This document shows positions 6,093-9,865 of a DNA stretch of 9,865 nt, piece after piece. How positions within the stretch are numbered: the stretch's first letter is position 1; every line of letters begins with the position of its first letter. Source of the stretch: Firm-04 sp946413695. GTDB lineage: Bacteria > Bacillota > Clostridia > Oscillospirales > Ruminococcaceae. Position numbers and translations under genes: made by a program. Location: NCBI GenBank assembly GCA_946413695.1, contig CAMKLV010000099.1:1-9865 (forward strand), read 5' to 3'. The notes below the pieces were generated by a model that saw only the letters and a program-made list of their open reading frames with translations, was not told the DNA's origin and ran no database searches.

Positions 6093-6950
6093 ATGAAGGC
6101 GCAGAAAGCGGCGGCTGCCGTTATGACTGCTTACTTCACCGCGTGCTGTATTTCGGCTGCAATGCCTTTTCAGGCAGAAGCCGAGGAGAAAGAACCTGTT
6201 ACTGCTCTCGCCCTTGACCGGACGGCAGCGGACACGGACGGGCATTTCACCTCGACACTCTCACTGGAAGAGCTCCCGCAGACCGGCCTCTGTGCGCTGG
6301 AGTTTGCAATCGCCTACGACAGTGCTGCTCTCGAAATCACTGATGTGAAACTGCTGTATGACACAGGAGCGCAAAAAGCTGAGGTGCTCGCAAATCCGAA
6401 GCTTGCCGATACCGTCTTCCGATATGAAGACCGGGACGGCTTACTCTGGATCCGCTGGGCAACTGCTCTGGACGCGGAATACTGGCTGAGAACGGAACAA
6501 CCCTTCTTTACTGTCAGCGGAACACTCAAAGGCGAAATGCCGAAGGGAACTGCGACGGAACTGAAGCTTGTTTCAGCAGCGGGGGATGCCGCAGATGCGG
6601 TAATAGCTGCTGGCTATCTTGACGCGGACGGAACTTCTCATCACTGCGGGACAACCGTGCAAAACGGCGCTGTCTGGAAACCGGTTGATGAAACCGGCGC
6701 CACGATTCGCGGCGATCTTGATCTGGACGGAAAACGCACGGTCGCAGATGCAGTCCTGATGCATCGGGCAATTTCGGAAGAGCTTGCTCTCAGCGCCGCA
6801 GCATACGCAAACGCAGACTGTGAGCCAGACGGACTGCTTACGCTGAGCGATGTAACGCTGATGCTTCGACTATTGAATCAGAATATCGAAGACAACGCTC
6901 GCGAAGTACGTGAAGACTCACACACGGGGAATCAACAGACGCACGGGTAA
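6093..6950 (+). CDS. scaC: ScaC-like adaptor scaffoldin (cohesin-dockerin)
   Basis: A 285-residue secreted adaptor scaffoldin. A signal peptide (about 1-30, ending AEA) is followed by a single cohesin (about 36-195; starts VTALALDRTA, with a GLCALEFAIAYD strand and the FFTVSGTLKGE region) and a dockerin (about 204-265). Dockerin loops are DLDLDGKRTVAD and DCEPDGLLTLSD. A hydrophilic tail of about 20 residues ends the protein. In R. flavefaciens, ScaC has this single-cohesin plus dockerin layout, sits directly upstream of scaA and acts as an adaptor: its dockerin binds ScaA and its cohesin accepts a different dockerin class. The start is the ATG 6 nt after AGGAGG (6081-6086); an in-frame GTG at 6009 lacks a site and adds residues before the signal peptide. 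The gene symbol rests on architecture and gene order. Confidence 0.85.
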   Translation: MKAQKAAAAVMTAYFTACCISAAMPFQAEAEEKEPVTALALDRTAADTDGHFTSTLSLEELPQTGLCALEFAIAYDSAALEITDVKLLYDTGAQKAEVLANPKLADTVFRYEDRDGLLWIRWATALDAEYWLRTEQPFFTVSGTLKGEMPKGTATELKLVSAAGDAADAVIAAGYLDADGTSHHCGTTVQNGAVWKPVDETGATIRGDLDLDGKRTVADAVLMHRAISEELALSAAAYANADCEPDGLLTLSDVTLMLRLLNQNIEDNAREVREDSHTGNQQTHG

Positions 6951-7032
6951 GCTGGAGATTCCAAGCTCCGTGATATGCGGCCGGAAGGCGCGTATCAACT
7001 GCAACATTCGTATCGGTAAACAGCCGCACGTT

Positions 7033-7088
7033 CCGCAAGAGGAATACCTCGCGGAGAATATGCCGAAGACAAACCCAACAAAACCAAA
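7033..7088 (+). promoter_or_regulatory. Intercistronic hairpin and A/C tract before scaA
   Basis: In the 203-bp scaC-scaA gap, CCGC (7033-7036) pairs with GCGG (7051-7054) and GAGG (7039-7042) with CCTC (7047-7050), leaving an AA bulge and an AATA loop. It is followed by 20 bases of only A and C (7069-7088), likely unstructured. There is no T-run, so it is not a terminator. The rest of the gap shows no promoter that I can support. Confidence 0.4.
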
Positions 7089-7153
7089 TAAACAATGCGT
7101 TTGGACCGAGAAGGCGGCTTTCCCGGGATCAGACCAGAAAGGATTAAGTTGTC

Positions 7154-9043
7154 ATGAAGAAATTCATCTCTGCTCTTTCGTCGCTGGCTATCGCAGCGAC
7201 GGCTATGGGTGGCGCTCTGGCTTTCAGCACAGACGCTGCAACCAACGGTGACGTCGAAAGCACGATCGTCGCTTTCCGTTCTGAAGGCAAGGATAAAGTT
7301 ACCGGCGCAAAGGCCGGCGATAAGATTCCGGTCGCTATGTACATTCCGCAGTCCAGCGGTTTCAACAGCCTGTCCATCAAGATGGCAATCAACGGCAAGG
7401 AAACGCTCGGCAAGGGTACTGTCACTGATAACGCCGGCAAGACCTACGAGAACTACAAGTACGCTTTCGGCAACTACGGAATCAAGATCACTGATTCCCA
7501 GTTCGAGAGACCGTGCTGCCTCGAGTCCGGCGCACTGGCAAACGGCGGCGATTCCCGCTATGCAGGTTATGCAAAGACCGGCGGTATGTCCTTCTTCACT
7601 GCTGATGCTTACAACATTCAGTATCAGGCAGCTCACGCAATTCAGAACACCGAAAACCTCTTCGGCGGCGGCGAGAAGAACATCGACTCTTACGACGCTT
7701 GGGAAGCAGCAGGTTCTCCTGAAGAATATGATAACTACAAGCCGGTCTGGACATGGACCGAGGACGAAGCATGGGCTTACAAGACCCCGCTCGTAACCTT
7801 TAACCTTGAGCTCCCGGCAGGCATCGCAGACGGCACCTATGTCCTCGATGTCTACACCGATGAGTTCTATCTCTGCACTCCGTCCGCTCTCTTCGATGAG
7901 AAGACCAACGAAGAGTTGCCGGATACCGGCGACAAGGATACGCCGCACAAGACCACCGGTAAGTCCGGCGTTGACGGCGCAAACGCTGCAGGCGAGCACG
8001 TTGCGAAGAAGCTCGTCTCCAAGCCGCTGACCATCGTTGTCGGCGAGGGCGGCGCAGCTCAGACCACTGAGGCTCCTGTCACCACCACTGCTGAGGTTAA
8101 GACTACCACTGCTGAGGTTAAGACCACCGCTGAGGAAGTCAAGACCACTGCTCCGACTACTCCGCAGAATCCGGAGAAGGCTGAGACCCAGGGCAAGATC
8201 GAGGGCAAGACCATCGTTTACGATCTCGTTCCGCGCAACAAGACCGTCAACTACACTGACGTCAACAAGGCAGGCAACAACTCCGTCACTGCAGAGCCGG
8301 GCGAAGAGCTCGTCATCGACTGGATCGTTCAGAACGACCAGGCAGTTGCTGGTCTCCAGATGACCTGGGACTTCAGCCAGGTTGATTACAAGTCTGCAAA
8401 GCTGGGCAAGGCTTACATGGCTCTGCCGCAGTTCAATGACAACACCGGCAAGAAGGGTGAAGTTGTTTACACCTTCGGTCAGGATGAAGAAGAGACCGCA
8501 AAGGAAAAGGCTGTCATCTACACCTTCACCGTTAACGCTCCTGAGAAGGAAGGCAAGTATTCCATCCAGCAGATGGAAGGCGCATTCACCAAGACGATCT
8601 CCCGTCTCGATGAGAAGTATGATGTGATCGCTCACGGTCTTGACATCAATGTCCAGAAGGCCGGCGAGACTCAGGCTCCTGTCACCACGACTGAGGCTCC
8701 TGTCACCACGACTGAGGCTCCTGTCACCACCACTGTGGCTCCTGTCACCACCACTGAGGCAATCGTGACCACCACGCAGGCTCCTGTTACCACAGTTACG
8801 GATGCAGGCACCACCACAAAGCAGGAGACCGGCGATGTCCTCTACGGCGACGTCAACTGCAACGGTAAGGTTCAGATCAACGACGTTGTTCTCCTGAACA
8901 GATACCTCGCAAAGACTGCTACCATCACCGCTCAGGGTGAGAAGAATGCAGACTGCGTCAAGGACGGCAAGATTACGGTTGATGATTCCTCCGCAATCAA
9001 GGAGTTCCTGGCTCGCATCATCACTGCACTTCCGAAGCAGTAA
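7154..9043 (+). CDS. scaA: ScaA-like primary scaffoldin
   Basis: A 629-residue secreted scaffoldin. A signal peptide (about 1-28) is followed by a large N-terminal domain (about 30-295), a Thr-rich linker (about 300-337), one cohesin (about 350-502, starting KTIVYDLVP), a second Thr-rich linker made of APVTTTE units (about 503-553) and a dockerin (about 557-629). The N-terminal domain itself reads as a divergent cohesin (AGDKIPVAMYIPQ, FNSLSIKMAING, LVTFNLELPAGIADGTYVL) carrying a long aromatic insertion. Dockerin loops are DVNCNGKVQIND and DCVKDGKITVDD. In R. flavefaciens, ScaA cohesins collect dockerin-bearing enzymes and the ScaA dockerin binds ScaB. AAAGGA (7138-7143) lies 10 nt before the start. 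R. flavefaciens ScaA proteins usually have two or three recognised cohesins, so one plus a divergent one is unusual. The gene symbol rests on order and architecture. Confidence 0.85.
   Translation: MKKFISALSSLAIAATAMGGALAFSTDAATNGDVESTIVAFRSEGKDKVTGAKAGDKIPVAMYIPQSSGFNSLSIKMAINGKETLGKGTVTDNAGKTYENYKYAFGNYGIKITDSQFERPCCLESGALANGGDSRYAGYAKTGGMSFFTADAYNIQYQAAHAIQNTENLFGGGEKNIDSYDAWEAAGSPEEYDNYKPVWTWTEDEAWAYKTPLVTFNLELPAGIADGTYVLDVYTDEFYLCTPSALFDEKTNEELPDTGDKDTPHKTTGKSGVDGANAAGEHVAKKLVSKPLTIVVGEGGAAQTTEAPVTTTAEVKTTTAEVKTTAEEVKTTAPTTPQNPEKAETQGKIEGKTIVYDLVPRNKTVNYTDVNKAGNNSVTAEPGEELVIDWIVQNDQAVAGLQMTWDFSQVDYKSAKLGKAYMALPQFNDNTGKKGEVVYTFGQDEEETAKEKAVIYTFTVNAPEKEGKYSIQQMEGAFTKTISRLDEKYDVIAHGLDINVQKAGETQAPVTTTEAPVTTTEAPVTTTVAPVTTTEAIVTTTQAPVTTVTDAGTTTKQETGDVLYGDVNCNGKVQINDVVLLNRYLAKTATITAQGEKNADCVKDGKITVDDSSAIKEFLARIITALPKQ
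8087..8149 (+). repeat. 21-bp tandem repeat, first ScaA linker
   Basis: Two near-identical 21-bp units (8087-8107, 8108-8128) beginning ACTGCTGAGGTTAAG and one diverged unit (8129-8149) encode Thr-rich TAEVKTT-type repeats, a flexible and probably glycosylated spacer between the N-terminal domain and the cohesin. Confidence 0.8.
8675..8800 (+). repeat. 21-bp tandem repeat, second ScaA linker
   Basis: Six 21-bp units in phase with the reading frame encode APVTTTE-type heptads. The first two are identical, the third and fourth differ by a few bases, and the last two have drifted. This is the spacer between cohesin and dockerin. Copy number is likely to vary between strains by slippage. Confidence 0.85.
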
Positions 9044-9090
9044 TTGAAGAAACCGCCTGAAAGGGCAAACATTGAATCAAAGTTGACGGA

Positions 9091-9124
9091 ATTATGTGCG
9101 CGGAGGAGACTCTGCGCACATAAT
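9091..9124 (+). promoter_or_regulatory. 15-bp GNRA hairpin before the scaB ribosome binding site
   Basis: ATTATGTGCGC (9091-9101) pairs perfectly with GCGCACATAAT (9114-9124). GGAG (9102-9105) pairs with CTCT (9110-9113) with one G-U, leaving a GAGA (GNRA) tetraloop. The stem ends 4 nt before the AAAGGGA ribosome binding site (9129-9135). No T-run follows, so it is not a terminator. Likely roles are a processing or stabilising element, or a control on ScaB translation. Confidence 0.7.
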
Positions 9125-9140
9125 CCAGAAAGGGATAAAG

Positions 9141-9865
9141 ATGAAGAGACTTATTTCGGCTCTGTCTTCCTTGTGCCTTGCTGCGACGTCACTGCTGGGA
9201 ACTGTCACCGGAATTTCGGCATCTGCGGCAGAGGTGAAAGCTGACGCACCTGCCGGAACAATCGTCTATGATCTCGTTCCGCACGGCAAGACCTATGAGG
9301 CTGCCGACGAGGGCTCCAAGGGCAACAATGTTGTCACCGCGGAACCGAACGAGGAGCTGACGATTGACTGGACCATTAAGCACGATCAGGGCACTGCAGG
9401 TCTGCAGATGACGCTTGACTTCAGTCAGGCAGATTATCAGTCTGCAAAGCTTGGCAAGGCTTACATGGCTCTGCCGCAGTTCAATGATAACACCGGTACA
9501 AAAGGCGAAATCGTCTACACCTTCGGTCAGGATGAGGAGGAGACCGCAAAGGATGGTTCGACCATCTACTCCTTCAACATCAAGGCGCCGGCAACCGGCT
9601 CCGTGACTGTTGGTGAAAAAACCGGCAGCAACGTTTTCAACAAGGTAATTTCGCGTGAGGATGTCAAGTATGACTACATCTTCCACGGACTCACTGTTAA
9701 GGTTGATGACAGCACTCCCGGTTCTTCCGAACCGAAAGAAACCGATCCGCCGAAGCAGACGACTCCGGCAAAGACGGTTGATATCACAGATACCATTATC
9801 TACAACCTCGTTCCGCAGGGCAAGGATTATACCGCTGCTGCTGATAACTCTACCGGCAACAACGT
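9141..9865 (+). CDS. scaB: ScaB-like anchoring scaffoldin, 5' part
   Basis: An open frame runs from the ATG at 9141 to the window edge without a stop (241 complete codons). A signal peptide (about 1-30, ending ASAA) is followed by a first cohesin (about 40-192, starting TIVYDLVPHGKT), a short Pro/Thr linker (about 193-215) and the first 25 or so residues of a second cohesin (TIIYNLVPQGKDY). The first cohesin is closely related to that of the upstream gene, with a nearly identical central block. In R. flavefaciens, ScaB is the long multi-cohesin scaffoldin that binds ScaA dockerins and is anchored through ScaE. In strain FD-1 the first ScaB cohesins are ScaA-like, which agrees with what is seen here. 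AAAGGGA lies 5 nt before the start. Total cohesin number and the C-terminal dockerin are outside the window. Confidence 0.85.
   Translation, partial: MKRLISALSSLCLAATSLLGTVTGISASAAEVKADAPAGTIVYDLVPHGKTYEAADEGSKGNNVVTAEPNEELTIDWTIKHDQGTAGLQMTLDFSQADYQSAKLGKAYMALPQFNDNTGTKGEIVYTFGQDEEETAKDGSTIYSFNIKAPATGSVTVGEKTGSNVFNKVISREDVKYDYIFHGLTVKVDDSTPGSSEPKETDPPKQTTPAKTVDITDTIIYNLVPQGKDYTAAADNSTGNN

Noticed and set aside
6910..7251. Plus-strand frame bridging the scaC-scaA gap
   Set aside because: It starts inside scaC and ends inside scaA in another frame, has no ribosome binding site and gives a basic, unrecognisable product.
6995..8635. Long open frame on the minus strand opposite scaA
   Set aside because: It lies wholly antisense to a gene with a clear signal peptide, cohesin and dockerin. 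It reflects codon bias and repeats in scaA, and I see no ribosome binding site or family signature.
8675..8800. CRISPR-like array
   Set aside because: The 21-bp units are contiguous, in frame and without spacers. They encode a Thr-rich protein linker.
9081..9110. Promoter for scaB (TTGACG near 9084)
   Set aside because: No -10 element lies at a suitable distance; the downstream bases form the hairpin stem instead.

Overview
The window looks like chromosomal DNA from a cellulosome-producing Ruminococcus, of the R. flavefaciens / R. champanellensis type. The deciding evidence is at the right-hand end. Three co-directional secreted proteins carry cohesin and dockerin modules in the order cohesin-dockerin, (N-terminal domain)-cohesin-dockerin, cohesin-linker-cohesin. 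This matches the start of the known ruminococcal scaffoldin cluster scaC-scaA-scaB. The coding DNA is GC-rich, which fits the R. champanellensis side better than R. flavefaciens, but species assignment is inference.

Layout. 1-351 has no gene. It holds a 32-bp hairpin whose only irregularities are G-U wobbles on the + strand, a degenerate direct repeat and a terminator. 352-1815 (minus) is a GerA-family spore-germinant receptor A subunit standing alone. A 160-bp divergent intergenic region with a palindrome and a forward promoter leads to 1976-4180, a secreted leucine-rich-repeat (BspA-type) protein ending in a dockerin. 4363-5655 is a CapA/PgsA-type metallophosphatase lipoprotein with its own promoter and terminators on both sides. 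5656-6092 has no convincing gene. It contains a strong terminator, a consensus sigma-A promoter and about 255 nt of structured 5' leader in front of scaC (6093-6950). scaA (7154-9043) and the 5' part of scaB (9141 to the window edge) follow with no terminator between them, but with an intercistronic hairpin before each.

How the genes fit together. In R. flavefaciens, ScaA binds dockerin-bearing enzymes through its cohesins and docks through its own dockerin onto ScaB. ScaC is an adaptor that changes which dockerins can be carried, and ScaB is held at the cell surface by ScaE. The LRR-dockerin protein is a plausible non-enzymatic passenger of this complex. The points most worth checking are the long structured leader of the sca operon, the cohesin-like N-terminal domain of ScaA, the 15-bp GNRA-capped hairpin just before the scaB ribosome binding site, and the recently duplicated or converted cohesin block shared by ScaA and ScaB.
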